DNA of 64,000 nucleotides from Streptomyces sp. NBC_01231 (GCA_035999765.1 CP108521.1:3534001-3598000); one strand, 5' to 3'. Positions 17,982 to 28,586 are shown, counted from the first letter of the stretch. Made by a program: numbers and translations. Notes: generated by a model from the letters alone, not told the origin.

Positions 17982-18512
17982 TCACTTGCCCTCGACCGGC
18001 CGGCACGAGGGGTCGACCTGGCACCAGACGGTCCTGGTGACGGTCACCGTGACGGTGGGCCCGGGCTGTCCGGGCCGGCTGACGGGCGGGGTGGTCTTCG
18101 TGTCGCAGTCCCCGAGCCCGCTCACGTGGAACCACTGTCTACCGTCGATCTTGGCGGTCAGGTCCCCGCGCACACAGGCGCCGCTCACGGCACGCGTCAC
18201 CTTGCCGGTGACGGCGATGTCCTTCCCGTCGTCCGTCTCGCCCTTGCAGTCGACCTCGGCGACGGTGTTCTCGGTCGCGCTCGGGCTCGCCCCGTCGTCG
18301 TACGAGGCCGTGCAGTTGAGCCACCGCACGTCGGCCTTCTGCCGCTCCAGCTCGGCCGTCACGGTCTGATCGGTCGTGAAGGCCACGGTCGCGGTGTTCA
18401 GCCCGCCCGGCTCACAGGCCACGGCCCCGCCCACGGCGACCACGGCAAGTCCCGCCACGGCCACCACCCGCGGTCCGCGTGGCCGACGCCAAATCCGTCT
18501 CAACGCCCCCAT
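17982..18512 (-). CDS. Secreted protein or lipoprotein, DUF4333-like
   Basis: 176 residues with a basic N-terminus (RRIWRRPRGPR), a hydrophobic segment and a Cys at GAVACEPG that could be a lipobox cysteine, though the match is imperfect. The mature part has four further cysteines in the pattern WLNCTAS, VDCKGE, GACVRG and LGDCDT. The conserved VTAELERQ...V.W..C pattern is that of DUF4333 proteins of actinomycetes. A Pro/Thr/Val tail (PTVTVTVTRTVWC) follows. Function is unknown; it probably sits at the cell surface. Confidence 0.65.
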   Translation of the reverse strand: MGALRRIWRRPRGPRVVAVAGLAVVAVGGAVACEPGGLNTATVAFTTDQTVTAELERQKADVRWLNCTASYDDGASPSATENTVAEVDCKGETDDGKDIAVTGKVTRAVSGACVRGDLTAKIDGRQWFHVSGLGDCDTKTTPPVSRPGQPGPTVTVTVTRTVWCQVDPSCRPVEGK

Positions 18513-18590
18513 GAAGGGCAGCCTGCCACCGTCCGGCCCACGACGGTAGAGCGCATACGGACACTCGCGCGCCCCGGAGCGCCATCGCCG

Positions 18591-18983
18591 TCAGGTGCGC
18601 AACAGCAGCCACTCCTGAAGCTCCACCAGGTTGCCCTCGGGGTCCTTCAGGTGGGCGACGCGCATCCGTTCCGTCATGGGGGCCGGGCCGTGCAGGAGAG
18701 CTGCGCCGCGCGCGGTGATCTGCTCGCAGTAGGCGTCGAGGTCGTCGACGCGCAGGACGACCAGGGAACGGTGACCGGTGGCCGTTTCACCGAGCTCGCC
18801 GAGCACCTCGGCCATCATGACCCGGTCCTGGAGGGCGACACCCGCCGCGCCGGTGGCGGCGCTGAACTTCTCGTACGGTCCGTCCGCCGCCCCCGACTGG
18901 GGCTTCAGGCCGAGGACTTCGTCGTAGAAGCGGTAGCAGGCGGCGAAGTCGGTGACGAGAAGCCGTACCTGTGCGAGTTCCAC
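18591..18983 (-). CDS. VOC-superfamily (glyoxalase-like) protein
   Basis: 130 residues, one typical vicinal-oxygen-chelate domain with two beta-alpha-beta-beta-beta modules: it starts with QVRLLVTDFAACYRFYDEVLG and ends LKDPEGNLVELQEWL, where the Glu is a common metal ligand. The start is a GTG at 18983. The substrate cannot be predicted; members range from dioxygenases to antibiotic-binding proteins. It follows rsmE by 37 bases, a gap that contains a 10-bp direct repeat (TCAGGGTTGT twice). Confidence 0.8.
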   Translation of the reverse strand: MELAQVRLLVTDFAACYRFYDEVLGLKPQSGAADGPYEKFSAATGAAGVALQDRVMMAEVLGELGETATGHRSLVVLRVDDLDAYCEQITARGAALLHGPAPMTERMRVAHLKDPEGNLVELQEWLLLRT

Positions 18984-19020
18984 CGTGTTCCCCTTGTCGT
19001 TCAGGGTTGTTCAGGGTTGT

Positions 19021-19779
19021 TCAGGACCAGCGGCCGGTGCGGCCGAGGAGCAGTGCGGTCGCGGCTGTGCCCGCGGTCGAGGTACGCAGCACGGTACGGC
19101 CCAGGCGGTACGCCGTCGCGCCCGCCTCCGCGAAGAGCGCCAACTCCTCCGGGGAGACGCCCCCTTCGGGGCCGACGACCAGCACGATCTCGCCGTCGGT
19201 GGGGAGTTCGGCGGTCGCCAGCGTCGCGCTGCCGTACGCGCGGTCCTCGTGCAGGACGGCGGCGAAGTCGGCCTGGGCGAGAAGTGCCGCGACCTGCTTG
19301 GTCGTTGCCGCTTCCGGGACCTCGGGGAAGCGGACCCGGCGGGACTGCTTGCCGGCCTCGCGGGCGGTGGCACGCCACTTGGCGAGCGCCTTCGCACCGC
19401 GGTCGCCCTTCCACTGCGTGATGCACCGGGACGCGGCCCACGGCACGATCGCGTCGACTCCGGTCTCGGTCATCGTCTCGACGGCCAGCTCGCCCCGGTC
19501 GCCCTTGGGCAGCGCCTGGACGACGGTGACGCGCGGCTGCTCCGGCGGCTCCTCCAGGACGGTCTCCAGGCCGCAGACGACCAGCCGGTCCTTGCCCTCG
19601 GCGGCCTTCACGAAACCGTCGATCCAGTGCCCGCGCCCGTCCGTGAGGACGACCTCCTCGCCGGGCCGCAGGCGCTTCACGGAGACGGCGTGCCGTCCCT
19701 CCGGGCCGTCGAGGACGAGCTCTCCGCCACAGAAGTCCGGGAGTTCGAGCGGGTCGACCACGAAGACCGGCGCGGTCAT
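19021..19779 (-). CDS. rsmE: 16S rRNA (uracil-1498-N3)-methyltransferase RsmE
   Basis: 252 residues. An N-terminal PUA-like domain (about 1-80) is followed by a SPOUT knot methyltransferase domain with VVGPEGGVSPEEL near 200 and the C-terminal RLGRTVLRTSTAG, both diagnostic. It methylates U1498 of 16S rRNA with S-adenosylmethionine. Its ATG overlaps the stop of the upstream nitronate monooxygenase gene by one base (TGATG), so translation is coupled. It belongs to the hrcA-dnaJ2-rsmE group seen in many actinomycetes. Confidence 0.92.
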   Translation of the reverse strand: MTAPVFVVDPLELPDFCGGELVLDGPEGRHAVSVKRLRPGEEVVLTDGRGHWIDGFVKAAEGKDRLVVCGLETVLEEPPEQPRVTVVQALPKGDRGELAVETMTETGVDAIVPWAASRCITQWKGDRGAKALAKWRATAREAGKQSRRVRFPEVPEAATTKQVAALLAQADFAAVLHEDRAYGSATLATAELPTDGEIVLVVGPEGGVSPEELALFAEAGATAYRLGRTVLRTSTAGTAATALLLGRTGRWS

Positions 19780-20861
19780 CAGACGTCACCCGTGGCCGGG
19801 CAGGACGACAACGCCGTCTTCGCGGCGGTCAGTTCGGCCACCAGTACCTCGACCAGCTGCCCCGCGGGCAGTTCGCGGGCCATCCGGTGGCCCTGTCCCG
19901 CCCACAGCGCCATGCCCTGCGCGTCGCCGGCCTTGGCGGCCGCCTTGCGCAGCGGCGAGGTGAGGTGGTGGATCTCCGGGTAGGCGGCGGGCGCGTACGG
20001 ACCGTGCTCGCGCAGGAAGCGGTTGACCAGGCCGCGGGCCGGGCGGCCGGAGAAGGCGCGGGTCAGCTCCGTGCGGACGAACAGGGGGTTGGTCAGCGCG
20101 TGCTTGTGGACGGCGTTCGCGCCGGACTCGGCGGTGGCGAGGAACGCCGTGCCGAGCTGGGCGGCGGCGGCGCCCGCGGCGAGTACGGCGGCGATCTGGC
20201 TGCCGCGCATGATGCCGCCGGCCGCGACGATCGGGATCCGTACCGTTTCGCGGATCTGGGCGACCAGCGACAGCAGTCCGATGCCGGAGCCGTCGGTCTC
20301 GGGGACGTCCCGGTGGGTGCCCTGGTGGCCGCCCGCCTCCACGCCCTGCGCGATCACCGCGTCGGCGCCGGCCCGTTCGACCGCGAGGGCCTCCTCGGCG
20401 GTGGTCGCGGTGACCAGGGTGAAGGTGCCGGCCCGGCGCAGCGAGTCCAGGACGTCCGGGGCGGGGACGCCGAAGTGGAACGAGACCACCGGTACCGGGT
20501 TGTCGAGCAGCACCGCGAGCTTGGCCTCGTAACCGTCGTCGCGGCCACTGTCCTTGTCGCCGAGCTCGGTCTCGTACCAGGTGGCCTCGCCGGCCAGCTG
20601 GTGGGCGTAGACGTCGACCGCGGCGGGGTCCGCATACTCCGGCTGCGGCAGGAAGAGGTTCACGCCGAAGGGGCGGGTGGTGAGGCTCCGCAGCTGCTTG
20701 ATCTCCTGGTACAGGCCGTCGGCCGTCTTGTACCCGGCAGCGAGGAACCCGAGCCCGCCGGCCTCGCACACGGCGGCGGCGAGCGTCGGTACGGAGACGC
20801 CGCCCGCCATGGGGGCCTGCACGATCGGATAAGGGAAGAGATCGGTCAGCGCGGAGGACAT
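19779..20861 (-). CDS. Nitronate monooxygenase (2-nitropropane dioxygenase family)
   Basis: 360 residues, TIM-barrel flavoprotein. PIVQAPMAGGVSVPTLA at the N-terminus, VIAQGVEAGGHQGTH near 190 and PIVAAGGIM near 220 (phosphate-binding of FMN) are the family marks. Members oxidise nitronates (for example propionate-3-nitronate) with oxygen and so detoxify them. It lies between dnaJ2 and rsmE on the same strand with a one-base overlap to rsmE. Confidence 0.88.
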   Translation of the reverse strand: MSSALTDLFPYPIVQAPMAGGVSVPTLAAAVCEAGGLGFLAAGYKTADGLYQEIKQLRSLTTRPFGVNLFLPQPEYADPAAVDVYAHQLAGEATWYETELGDKDSGRDDGYEAKLAVLLDNPVPVVSFHFGVPAPDVLDSLRRAGTFTLVTATTAEEALAVERAGADAVIAQGVEAGGHQGTHRDVPETDGSGIGLLSLVAQIRETVRIPIVAAGGIMRGSQIAAVLAAGAAAAQLGTAFLATAESGANAVHKHALTNPLFVRTELTRAFSGRPARGLVNRFLREHGPYAPAAYPEIHHLTSPLRKAAAKAGDAQGMALWAGQGHRMARELPAGQLVEVLVAELTAAKTALSSCPATGDV

Positions 20862-21019
20862 GACGGCATGTTGTCACGTCCTCCGAACAAGTCCGAATCC
20901 GGCCTTCCGCCTGGCACAGGCCGACGGCATCTCCGAACGGCAGGGCCCCGGGCGGTGCCCCAAGGGCCCCTCAGAGGTGCCCTTGACGCCCTTCGGACCC
21001 TGCCCGTCGGCGGGCGTCC

Positions 21020-22156
21020 TCAGCGACCGTTGAACGCGTCTTTCAGCCGCGAGAACAATCCCTGCTGCCCTGGCTGGAACTGCCCCGTCGGGCGCTCCTC
21101 GCCCCTCAGTTGGGCGAGTTCGCGCAGCAGCCGTTCCTGTTCGGGGTCGAGCTTGGACGGGGTCTGCACCTCGACGTGCACGATGAGGTCGCCGCGACCG
21201 CCGCCGCGCAGATGCGTGACACCGCGGGCGTGCAGCGGGATCGACTGGCCGGACTGGGTGCCGGGCCGGATGTCGACCTCCTCCAGGCCGTCCAGCGTCT
21301 CCAGCGGGACCTTGGTGCCCAGGGAGGCCGCGGTCATCGGGAGGGTGACCGTGCAGTGCAGGTCGTCGCCCCGGCGCTGGAACTGCGAGTGCGGCAGCTC
21401 GTGGATCTCGACGTACAGGTCACCGGCGGGACCGCCACCGGGCCCGACCTCGCCCTCGCCCGCCAGTTGGATCCGGGTGCCGTTGTCGACACCGGCGGGG
21501 ATCTTGACCGTCAGCGTGCGACGGGAGCGGACCCGGCCGTCGCCGGCGCACTCCGGGCACGGCGTCGGGACGACCGTGCCGAAGCCCTGGCACTGCGGGC
21601 AGGGGCGCGAGGTCATGACCTGGCCCAGGAAGGACCGTGTCACCTGCGACACCTCACCGCGGCCGCGGCACATGTCACAGGTCTGGGCGGTCGTGCCCGG
21701 GGCGGCGCCCTCACCACTGCACGTGGTGCAGACGACCGCCGTGTCGACCTGGATGTCCTTCGTGGTGCCGAAGGCCGCCTCGTCCAGCTCGATCTCCAGC
21801 CGGATCATCGCGTCCTGGCCGCGCCGGGTCCGCGAGCGCGGCCCGCGCTGCGACGCCGTACCGAAGAACGCGTCCATGATGTCCGAGAAGTTGCCGAAGC
21901 CACCGGCGCCGAAGCCGCCCGCGCCGCCGCCGCCCGCCTGCGAGAGCGGGTCGCCGCCGAGGTCGTAGACCTGCTTCTTCTGCGGGTCCGACAGCACCTC
22001 GTAAGCGGCGTTGATCTCCTTGAACCGCTCCTGGGTCTTCGGATCGGGGTTGACATCCGGGTGCAGCTCGCGTGCGAGCCGCCGGAAGGCCTTCTTGATC
22101 TCTTCCTGCGACGCGTCGCGGCGCACGCCTAGAACGGCGTAGTAGTCCGTGGCCAC
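21020..22156 (-). CDS. dnaJ: Chaperone DnaJ (second copy type, hrcA-linked)
   Basis: 378 residues. J domain at 1-65 with HPD (LHPDVNPD), Gly/Phe region, a zinc domain with four CxxCxGxG-type repeats ([32 protein letters not shown]), and the C-terminal substrate-binding domains. It is a cochaperone of DnaK. It starts with GTG directly next to the hrcA stop, so it is co-transcribed with hrcA and placed under HrcA/CIRCE heat-shock control; this hrcA-linked copy is usually called dnaJ2 in Streptomyces. Confidence 0.95.
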   Translation of the reverse strand: MATDYYAVLGVRRDASQEEIKKAFRRLARELHPDVNPDPKTQERFKEINAAYEVLSDPQKKQVYDLGGDPLSQAGGGGAGGFGAGGFGNFSDIMDAFFGTASQRGPRSRTRRGQDAMIRLEIELDEAAFGTTKDIQVDTAVVCTTCSGEGAAPGTTAQTCDMCRGRGEVSQVTRSFLGQVMTSRPCPQCQGFGTVVPTPCPECAGDGRVRSRRTLTVKIPAGVDNGTRIQLAGEGEVGPGGGPAGDLYVEIHELPHSQFQRRGDDLHCTVTLPMTAASLGTKVPLETLDGLEEVDIRPGTQSGQSIPLHARGVTHLRGGGRGDLIVHVEVQTPSKLDPEQERLLRELAQLRGEERPTGQFQPGQQGLFSRLKDAFNGR

Positions 22157-23173
22157 TTACGACTCCGCCAGGATCTGTCCGACGTACCGTGCCACTGCGC
22201 GTACCGCTCCCATCGTTCCCGGGTAATCCATGCGGGTCGGTCCGACCACGCCGAGCTTGGCGACTGCCTCGCCGCCCGAACCGTAACCGACCGAGACCAC
22301 AGAAGTGGAGTTGAGTCCCTCATAGGCGTTCTCATGACCGATCCGTACGGTCATGCCCGAATCCCCCGCCTCGCCAAGCAACTTGAGGAGCACGACCTGC
22401 TCCTCCAGCGCTTCCAGGACGGGTCGGATCGTGAGGGGAAAGTCATGCCCGAAGCGGGTCAGATTGGCGGTGCCGCCGATCATCAGCCGCTCCTCGTTCT
22501 CCTCGACGAGTGTCTCCAGGAGGGTGGAGAGCACCGTCGCGACCGTGCCGCGGTCCTCGATGTCGAAGGCCTCCGGCAGGTCTTCCACCAGCTGCGGGAC
22601 GTCGGTGAAACGACGGCCCGCGATCCGGCTGTTGAGCCGCGCCCGCAGATCCGCGAGCGGACTCTCGCCGAACGGCGCCGGACAGTCGACCATCCGCTGT
22701 TCGACCCGCCCGGTGTCCGTGATCAGCACGAGCATCACGCGCGCGGGGGCGAGTGACAGCAGCTCGACGTGGCGCACGGTCGAACGGGTCAGCGAGGGGT
22801 ACTGCACGACGGCGACCTGCCGGGTCAGCTGCGCGAGCAGCCGCACGGTCCGCGCCACGACGTCGTCGAGGTCGACGGCGCCGTCGAGGAAGTTCTGGAT
22901 GGCGCGCCGTTCGGGCCCGGTCATCGGCTTGACGCCGGCCAGCTTGTCGACGAACAGCCGGTACCCCTTGTCGGTGGGAATCCGCCCGGCGCTGGTGTGC
23001 GGCTGGGCGATGAACCCCTCGTCCTCCAGGGCGGCCATGTCGTTGCGGACCGTCGCCGGGGAGACGCCGAGGTTGTGCCGCTCGGTGAGCGCCTTGGACC
23101 CGACAGGCTCCTCGGTGCCGACGTAGTCCTGGACGATGGCGCGCAGCACCTGGAGCCTGCGTTCACTCAGCAT
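22157..23173 (-). CDS. hrcA: Heat-inducible transcription repressor HrcA
   Basis: 338 residues from the ATG at 23173; a longer open frame upstream is not coding. The N-terminal winged helix ([38 protein letters not shown]) is followed by the GAF-like and dimerisation domains. It represses class I heat-shock genes by binding CIRCE. A CIRCE-like inverted repeat sits 48 bases upstream of its own start, so it is autoregulated together with dnaJ. Confidence 0.96.
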   Translation of the reverse strand: MLSERRLQVLRAIVQDYVGTEEPVGSKALTERHNLGVSPATVRNDMAALEDEGFIAQPHTSAGRIPTDKGYRLFVDKLAGVKPMTGPERRAIQNFLDGAVDLDDVVARTVRLLAQLTRQVAVVQYPSLTRSTVRHVELLSLAPARVMLVLITDTGRVEQRMVDCPAPFGESPLADLRARLNSRIAGRRFTDVPQLVEDLPEAFDIEDRGTVATVLSTLLETLVEENEERLMIGGTANLTRFGHDFPLTIRPVLEALEEQVVLLKLLGEAGDSGMTVRIGHENAYEGLNSTSVVSVGYGSGGEAVAKLGVVGPTRMDYPGTMGAVRAVARYVGQILAES

Positions 23174-23220
23174 CCGCGCACACCTCCAGAAGTCGTCCCC
23201 CAGTCCCCTGGGCGCCTGGC

Positions 23221-23247
23221 CTGGCACTCGCCATATCCGAGTGCCAG
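23221..23247 (-). promoter_or_regulatory. CIRCE element (HrcA operator)
   Basis: CTGGCACTC - 9 bases - GAGTGCCAG, a perfect 9-bp inverted repeat with the 9-base spacing typical of CIRCE (consensus TTAGCACTC-N9-GAGTGCTAA). It lies just upstream of hrcA-dnaJ. Confidence 0.93.
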
Positions 23248-23343
23248 AGTTCCCCCGCCAGTGTACGGCCGTGAGGTACACCCCGGGCAAGGCCGGTCCC
23301 ACGAGACCGTGCCCGGACGTGCCGCTCTGGTTAGCGTCGCGGT

Positions 23344-24075
23344 ATGACGGTGACTTGGGAAGAGCTGGGATGGGAGCGCCTTGCGGACGGGGTCGGGCGG
23401 TGTCGGCTCCCCGGCTGGGACTGCACGGTGGGGCTGATCGTCGGCGAGGGCAGTGCCCTGGTGATCGACGCCGGGTCGAGTCTCCAGGAGGGTGCGCGGC
23501 TGCGGGCGGGGGCGGAGGAGCTCGCCGGTCACCGTGTGACTCATCTCGCGCTGACACATCCCCATTTCGATCACGTGTTCGGCGCGGCCGCGTTCGCGGG
23601 GGTGGAGGTGTTCGGCGCGGTTGGCATCGACACGGTGTTCGACGGCCGGTCCGCGCGCGAGGAACTACGGACGGACGCGGTGCGCAACGGCCTGCCGGCC
23701 TCCGCGGCAAACGAGGCGGTCGACGCCCTGGTGGTGCCCCGGCACCGGGTCTCCGGCGAGTGGACCCTCGACCTGGGCGGCGGCCGGCAGGTCCTGCTGG
23801 CGAACGTGGGCCCCGGCCACACCGCCCACGATCTCGTGGTCCTGGTGCCGGGCTCGCCCGAGGTGGTCTTCTGCGGCGACCTGGTCGAGGAGTCCGGCGA
23901 GCCCCAGGCGGGCCCCGACGCCGTACCGTCGCACTGGCCTGCGGCTTTGGACCGGCTGCTGGAGCTGGGCGGTGAGGACGCGCGGTACGTGCCCGGTCAT
24001 GGAGCGGTCGTGGACGCGGGGTTCGTACGGGCGCAGCGGGACGCGCTGGCGGGGCGCTTCGGCGTGTCGCGGTGA
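23344..24075 (+). CDS. MBL-fold metallo-hydrolase
   Basis: 243 residues, one metallo-beta-lactamase domain with the zinc motif [10 protein letters not shown] near residue 75, a further His at GPGHTAHD near 160, Asp in FCGDLVEE near 180 and VPGHG near 220. This matches the general glyoxalase II/hydrolase-like branch; the substrate is unknown. It is divergent from hrcA and followed by the DUF3097 gene 43 bases later. Confidence 0.85.
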   Translation: MTVTWEELGWERLADGVGRCRLPGWDCTVGLIVGEGSALVIDAGSSLQEGARLRAGAEELAGHRVTHLALTHPHFDHVFGAAAFAGVEVFGAVGIDTVFDGRSAREELRTDAVRNGLPASAANEAVDALVVPRHRVSGEWTLDLGGGRQVLLANVGPGHTAHDLVVLVPGSPEVVFCGDLVEESGEPQAGPDAVPSHWPAALDRLLELGGEDARYVPGHGAVVDAGFVRAQRDALAGRFGVSR

Positions 24076-24118
24076 CCCGTACGGCCGGACGGCCGAGTTT
24101 TCTCCTATCGTCATCCGA

Positions 24119-24931
24119 ATGCGCCAGTACTCTCCGGACCTGACCCCGCCGTGGAAGAAGCCCAAGCCCGCACCGGAGGTCCCGGCGGAGCCCGGCCTGG
24201 TGGTCGAGGAGCCGGGGTCGGGTTTCTGCGGTGCGGTGATCCGCTGCGAGGCGGGCACGGTCACCCTGGAGGACCGCTTCGGCAAGCACCGGGTCTTCCC
24301 GATGGAGCCCCGGGGCTTCCTCCTTGAGGGCCGTGCGGTCACCCTGGTCCGGCCGACCGGGCAGGCTCCGGTACGTCCCTCCCGTACCGCGTCCGGTTCG
24401 GTCGCCGTGCCCGGCGCACGCGCGCGCGTGGCCCGCGCCGGACGCATCTACGTCGAGGGCCGGCACGACGCCGAGCTGGTCGAGAAGGTGTGGGGCGACG
24501 ACCTGCGCGTCGAGGGCGTGGTCGTGGAATACCTGGAGGGCGTGGACGACCTCCCGTCCATCGTGGCGGACTTCGCGCCGGGCCCGGACGCCCGTCTGGG
24601 CATCCTGGTGGACCATCTGGTCCCCGGCACGAAGGAGTGGCGCATCGCGGAGTCGGTGACCAGCGAGCACGCCCTGGTGGTGGGCCACCCGTACATCGAC
24701 ATCTGGGAGGCGGTGAAACCGTCGGCCGTGGGCATCCCCGGCTGGCCTCGGGTACCGCACGGGCAGGACTGGAAGACCGGGGTGTGCCGGGCGCTGGGCT
24801 GGCCGGAGAACACGGGCGCGGTGTGGCAGGCGATCCTGAAGCGGGTGGGGTCGTACCGGGACCTGGAGCCGGAGCTGCTGGGGCGGGTGGAGGAACTGAT
24901 CGACTTCGTCACGGCGCCGGGTGAGGGCTGA
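24119..24931 (+). CDS. DUF3097 family protein
   Basis: 270 residues from the ATG at 24119. It begins with a Pro-rich segment ([16 protein letters not shown]), followed by a small beta domain and a Toprim-like part ([21 protein letters not shown] near 105, where the E-G-x-x-D pattern recalls Toprim; [19 protein letters not shown] near 160). DUF3097 is conserved in actinomycetes and its role is not known; a nucleic-acid function is inferred from the Toprim-like motif only. Confidence 0.8.
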   Translation: MRQYSPDLTPPWKKPKPAPEVPAEPGLVVEEPGSGFCGAVIRCEAGTVTLEDRFGKHRVFPMEPRGFLLEGRAVTLVRPTGQAPVRPSRTASGSVAVPGARARVARAGRIYVEGRHDAELVEKVWGDDLRVEGVVVEYLEGVDDLPSIVADFAPGPDARLGILVDHLVPGTKEWRIAESVTSEHALVVGHPYIDIWEAVKPSAVGIPGWPRVPHGQDWKTGVCRALGWPENTGAVWQAILKRVGSYRDLEPELLGRVEELIDFVTAPGEG

Positions 24932-24934
24932 TCC

Positions 24935-25006
24935 AGCCCGTCAGGCGTCCTCAGCCCGTCAGGCGTCCTCAGCCCGTCTGGCGTTTTCCGCCCGTCTGGC
25001 GTTGTC
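24935..25006. repeat. 18-bp tandem repeat, four units
   Basis: Four consecutive 18-base units: AGCCCGTCAGGCGTCCTC twice without change, then two variants with GTCTGGCGTT. They fill the space between the DUF3097 gene and the 3' end of hemW. Confidence 0.85.
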
Positions 25007-25025
25007 AGGGAGCCGGGGCGAACCC

Positions 25026-26267
25026 TCAGTCCACCAGGTCCCGCACCACCGCGTCCGCCAGCAGCCGCCCCCGCAGCGTGAGCACCGCGCGGCCCGCCTC
25101 GTACGGCCCCTCCTGGAGGAGCCCGTCGACGAGCGCCCGGCGGGAGGCCTTGAGGCCGGCCTCGTGCAGCAGGTCCAGCGGTACGCCCTCCAGCAGCCGC
25201 AGCTCCAGCAGGATCCGCTCCACCCGGCGGTCCTCCTCGGACAGGAGCTCGCGCCCGGCGCCCGGCGACCGCCCCGCCGCCAACGCCCCTGCGTACGCTC
25301 CCGGGTGCTTGACGTTCCACCAGCGCACGCCGCCCACATGGCTGTGCGCGCCCGGGCCCGCGCCCCACCAGTCGGCGCCGCGCCAGTACAGCTCGTTGTG
25401 GCGGCAACGGCCCGCTTCCGACGTGGCCCAGTTGGAGACCTCGTACCAGTCGAAACCCGCCGCGGACAGGGTCTCCTCCGCGATCAGATAGCGGTCGGCG
25501 TGGACGTCGTCGTCGGTCATCGGGACCTCGCCCCGGCGGATCCGGCGCGCGAGCTGGGTGCCCTCCTCGACGATCAGCGCGTACGCCGAGACGTGGTCGG
25601 GGCCGGCGCCGAGGGCCGCCGCCAGCGAGGCCCGCCAGTCGTCGTCGGACTCGCCGGGGGTGCCGTAGATCAGGTCGAGGTTCACGTGCTCGAAGCCCGC
25701 CGCGCGGGCCTCCGCGACGCACGCCTCCGGGCGGCCCGGCGTGTGCGTGCGGTCCAGGACCTTCAGCACGTGCTGCCGCGCGCTCTGCATGCCGAAGGAG
25801 ATCCGGTTGAAGCCGCCCTCCCGGAGCGTCGCCAGATAGCTCGGGTCGACCGACTCGGGGTTCGCCTCCGTGGTGACCTCCGCGTCGGCCGCGAGGCCGA
25901 ACTCGTCGCGGATCGCGCCCAGCATCCGCACCAGGTCGTCCGCGGCCAGCAGGGTGGGCGTACCACCGCCGACGAAGACCGTACGGACCTCTCGCGGGTC
26001 GTCGCCGAGGACCTTGCGGGCCAGCCGGATCTCGTCGGTCAGGGTGTCCGCGTAGTTGTCGCGGGAGGCGAGGACTCCGCCGGTGCCGCGCAGCTCGGTC
26101 GCCGTGTACGTGTTGAAGTCGCAGTAGCCGCAGCGGGTCGCGCAGTACGGGACGTGCAGATAGAACCCGAGGGGACGGTCGGCCGCCCCGGCGAGCGCGG
26201 ACGCGGGCAGGGCGCCGTCGTCGGGCACGGGCTCACCGTCGGGGAGTGCGGAAGGCATGTCCCCCAT
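25026..26267 (-). CDS. hemW: Radical SAM heme chaperone HemW
   Basis: 413 residues. The radical-SAM cluster motif C-x3-C-x2-C is seen in YCATRCGYCDFNTYT near residue 40, FVGGGTPTLL near 105, and NLDLIYGTPGE near 215, with a HemN C-terminal domain after 300. HemW (often annotated as oxygen-independent coproporphyrinogen III oxidase) delivers heme to respiratory enzymes; it lacks the extra N-terminal features of true HemN. The start is uncertain by three residues (M1 or M4). It stands alone. Confidence 0.9.
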   Translation of the reverse strand: MGDMPSALPDGEPVPDDGALPASALAGAADRPLGFYLHVPYCATRCGYCDFNTYTATELRGTGGVLASRDNYADTLTDEIRLARKVLGDDPREVRTVFVGGGTPTLLAADDLVRMLGAIRDEFGLAADAEVTTEANPESVDPSYLATLREGGFNRISFGMQSARQHVLKVLDRTHTPGRPEACVAEARAAGFEHVNLDLIYGTPGESDDDWRASLAAALGAGPDHVSAYALIVEEGTQLARRIRRGEVPMTDDDVHADRYLIAEETLSAAGFDWYEVSNWATSEAGRCRHNELYWRGADWWGAGPGAHSHVGGVRWWNVKHPGAYAGALAAGRSPGAGRELLSEEDRRVERILLELRLLEGVPLDLLHEAGLKASRRALVDGLLQEGPYEAGRAVLTLRGRLLADAVVRDLVD

Positions 26268-26339
26268 TGTCCCGCACCGGCGGGGGTACCCGTTCCGCCT
26301 GCGGGACCGGGCAGGAATCCCTCTTCCACCAGGAACCCC

Positions 26340-28484
26340 TTATTCCGCCTGCAGGACCAGTAACGCCAGGTCGTCCTCCGGCGGCCGCGCCCCGAACTCG
26401 TGGACCAGCCGCTTGATGCGCTCCGCGATCAGTTCCGCGTCGAGCCCCGTGCACCCGGCCAGCGCCTGAGCCAGTCCGTCCTCGTCGTCGAACTGGCGTG
26501 AGCCGCTGCGTCGCTCGGTCACCCCGTCCGTCACCATCAGCAGGCTGTCACCGGACCGCAGCTCGAAGGTCTCGCTGGTGTACGTGGCGTCCTCTATGAC
26601 CCCGAGGAGGGTCTGCGGACGCGCCGCCGTACGCACCTCGCCGCCCGCGCCGAGCAGCAGCGGCAGCGGATGTCCGGCGGAGGCGAGGGTGCACCGCACG
26701 CCGCCGTCGAACGGGGCCAGCTCGCCGTAGAGCAGGGACAGGAACCGGGTCTGCGGGCCGTCGCCGGGGCCGGGCGGCCGGCCGCCCGCCGAGGCCAGCG
26801 CGCGCGCCGCCGCGTCGGCGACCTCCGTCGCGTCGTCGAGGAGCAGCTGGTTGAGCCGGTCCAGGACGTCGGCCACCCGGTAGCCCTCGCGGGCCAGCAG
26901 CCGCAGCCAGGGCCGCGCGAGGCCGATGACCACGGCGGCTTCGGGCCCCTTGCCCTGAACGTCCCCGACGGCGAAGCACCAGCGCCCGTCGCCGGCCGGG
27001 AAGAGGTCGTAGAAGTCGCCGCTGGGCCCGCCCTTGTCGCACGGCTCGTACACCAGGGCGCTGCGCACCCCCGGTATCTCGGCGACCGAGCCGGGCAGCA
27101 GGCCGCGCTGCAGTACGGCGCTGATGGTGGCCTGCCGGGCGTACTGGCGGGCCGCGCCGACGGCGAGGGCGACGCGGCGGCTGAGGTCCTCGACGAGCCC
27201 GGTGATCTCGTCGGGGAAGCTCAGCAGTCCGGCCCGGCCGATGACCAGGGTGCCGAGCGGGCGGCCGCCGGCGGTCAGGCGGTAGGCGAGCGCGGAGCCG
27301 TCCGGGCCGAGTGCCTGCGCCGGCCAGGGGAAGGGGGCGGGTCCGGAGCGTGCCGGGTCGGGCGGGTGCGGAGGCTCCTTCTCCAGGGCCTGCCGGAGCT
27401 CCTCGATGCGGTTCTCGCTGCCGTGCCACACCCGGGCCAGCTGCGGCCCGGTGCCCGCCATCCCGTCGGCGGTCCAGCCGGCCCGGCCGGTGACCTCGTC
27501 CTCCAGCCACACCGCGCACCAGTCGGCCAGCCGCGGCACGATCAGCTGTCCGGCGAGCGCGGCCACCAGGTTCTCGTCGAGCTGCCCGGCGAGCAGGTCG
27601 GAGGCCTCGGCGAGGAAGGACAGGGCGCCCCGGCCCAGCCAGTCCCGTTCCTGCTCGGTGCGCTGCGGCTCGGGGGCGAGTATCCCGGCGACCCGCAGCC
27701 CGCGCTCCCCCGCGTACGCGGCGCCTTCCTCGGCGGTCGGGGCGGCGTGCGCGGGCAGCCGCGCCCACACCGTCTTGGCGCCCGTGCGGTAGGTGACGCC
27801 CCAGGACTCGGCGAGCGCGGCGACCAGCCGCAGCCCGCGCCCGTGCTCCGGTGACTCGTACGACGGCTCGGCGTCGCGCGGGGCCCGTGAGGGATGGTGG
27901 TCCAGGACCTCGACGACGAGGGCGCCCGTCTCGGCCTCCAGCCGGCAGTCCACCTCGACGTCGGTGCCCGCGTGCACCACGGCGTTGGTGACGAGTTCGC
28001 TGACGACGACCACCCCGTCGCCGGCCAGCCGGTCACTGAGGTGCTCGGTACCGGGCAGCTCGCGGTCGCGCCATTCGGCGAGCGCGGCGCGTAACAGGGC
28101 GCGGGCGGAACCCGGGGCGAGCGGGCTGCCGGGCAGGGTGGCGTGTGTCTCCGCCCGCTCCGCGCGTGCGGGCGCGGGGCCGGCGGGCGCGGAGCCGGCG
28201 GGCTTCGGACACGCTTCAGCGGCCGGACGTACCTCAGCGCCCGGGAGCACGTCGGTGGCCGGATATGCCACGGCGTCCGGCAGCGCGTCAATGGCCGGAT
28301 ATGCCTCAGCGCGCGGGGGCGCGTCAATGGCCGGATACGCCTCGGCGCGCGGGGGCGCGTCGGGGTGCCCTCGTGGGGGCGCTTCGGCGCGCCGATACTC
28401 CTCGGCACGCGGGTGCGCGCCCTCGGGCACAGGCGCATCAGAGGCACGGGAAACGGTCTCCCGGTGCGTCGGAATGGCCCCCAT
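26340..28484 (-). CDS. SpoIIE-type PP2C phosphatase with N-terminal ATP-binding (RsbW-like) domain
   Basis: 714 residues from the ATG at 28484, chosen for GGGGAG six bases upstream; a GTG at 28517 is a weaker option. Order: a low-complexity N-terminus of 12-residue repeats ([12 protein letters not shown] type), an HATPase_c anti-sigma-like domain ([22 protein letters not shown], about 120-240), a GAF-like linker (about 270-450), and a SpoIIE PP2C domain ([25 protein letters not shown], about 480-710). Such proteins act in partner-switching control of sigma factors. It is divergent from the hybrid kinase gene and may signal with it. Confidence 0.88.
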   Translation of the reverse strand: MGAIPTHRETVSRASDAPVPEGAHPRAEEYRRAEAPPRGHPDAPPRAEAYPAIDAPPRAEAYPAIDALPDAVAYPATDVLPGAEVRPAAEACPKPAGSAPAGPAPARAERAETHATLPGSPLAPGSARALLRAALAEWRDRELPGTEHLSDRLAGDGVVVVSELVTNAVVHAGTDVEVDCRLEAETGALVVEVLDHHPSRAPRDAEPSYESPEHGRGLRLVAALAESWGVTYRTGAKTVWARLPAHAAPTAEEGAAYAGERGLRVAGILAPEPQRTEQERDWLGRGALSFLAEASDLLAGQLDENLVAALAGQLIVPRLADWCAVWLEDEVTGRAGWTADGMAGTGPQLARVWHGSENRIEELRQALEKEPPHPPDPARSGPAPFPWPAQALGPDGSALAYRLTAGGRPLGTLVIGRAGLLSFPDEITGLVEDLSRRVALAVGAARQYARQATISAVLQRGLLPGSVAEIPGVRSALVYEPCDKGGPSGDFYDLFPAGDGRWCFAVGDVQGKGPEAAVVIGLARPWLRLLAREGYRVADVLDRLNQLLLDDATEVADAAARALASAGGRPPGPGDGPQTRFLSLLYGELAPFDGGVRCTLASAGHPLPLLLGAGGEVRTAARPQTLLGVIEDATYTSETFELRSGDSLLMVTDGVTERRSGSRQFDDEDGLAQALAGCTGLDAELIAERIKRLVHEFGARPPEDDLALLVLQAE
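28249..28356 (-). repeat. 36-bp tandem repeats coding a 12-residue motif
   Basis: Units at 28285-28320 and 28321-28356 differ at only two bases, and a degenerate third unit precedes them at 28249-28284. On the minus strand they encode [16 protein letters not shown] units in the N-terminus of the SpoIIE-type phosphatase. Confidence 0.75.
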
Positions 28485-28586
28485 GGGCAGCTCCCCGAAC
28501 GGTTCGGACGAATACACCTCAGTCGATGCCGACAGAGTGACAGACTGGCCCCGCCCATAAGCGCCGAGTTACCGAAGTGGGCCGCC

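Noticed and set aside
28143..28586. Upstream extension of the kinase frame
   Set aside because: It overlaps the N-terminus of the divergent SpoIIE-type phosphatase and lacks a start with a ribosome site; the ATG at 28587 follows a suitable spacer.
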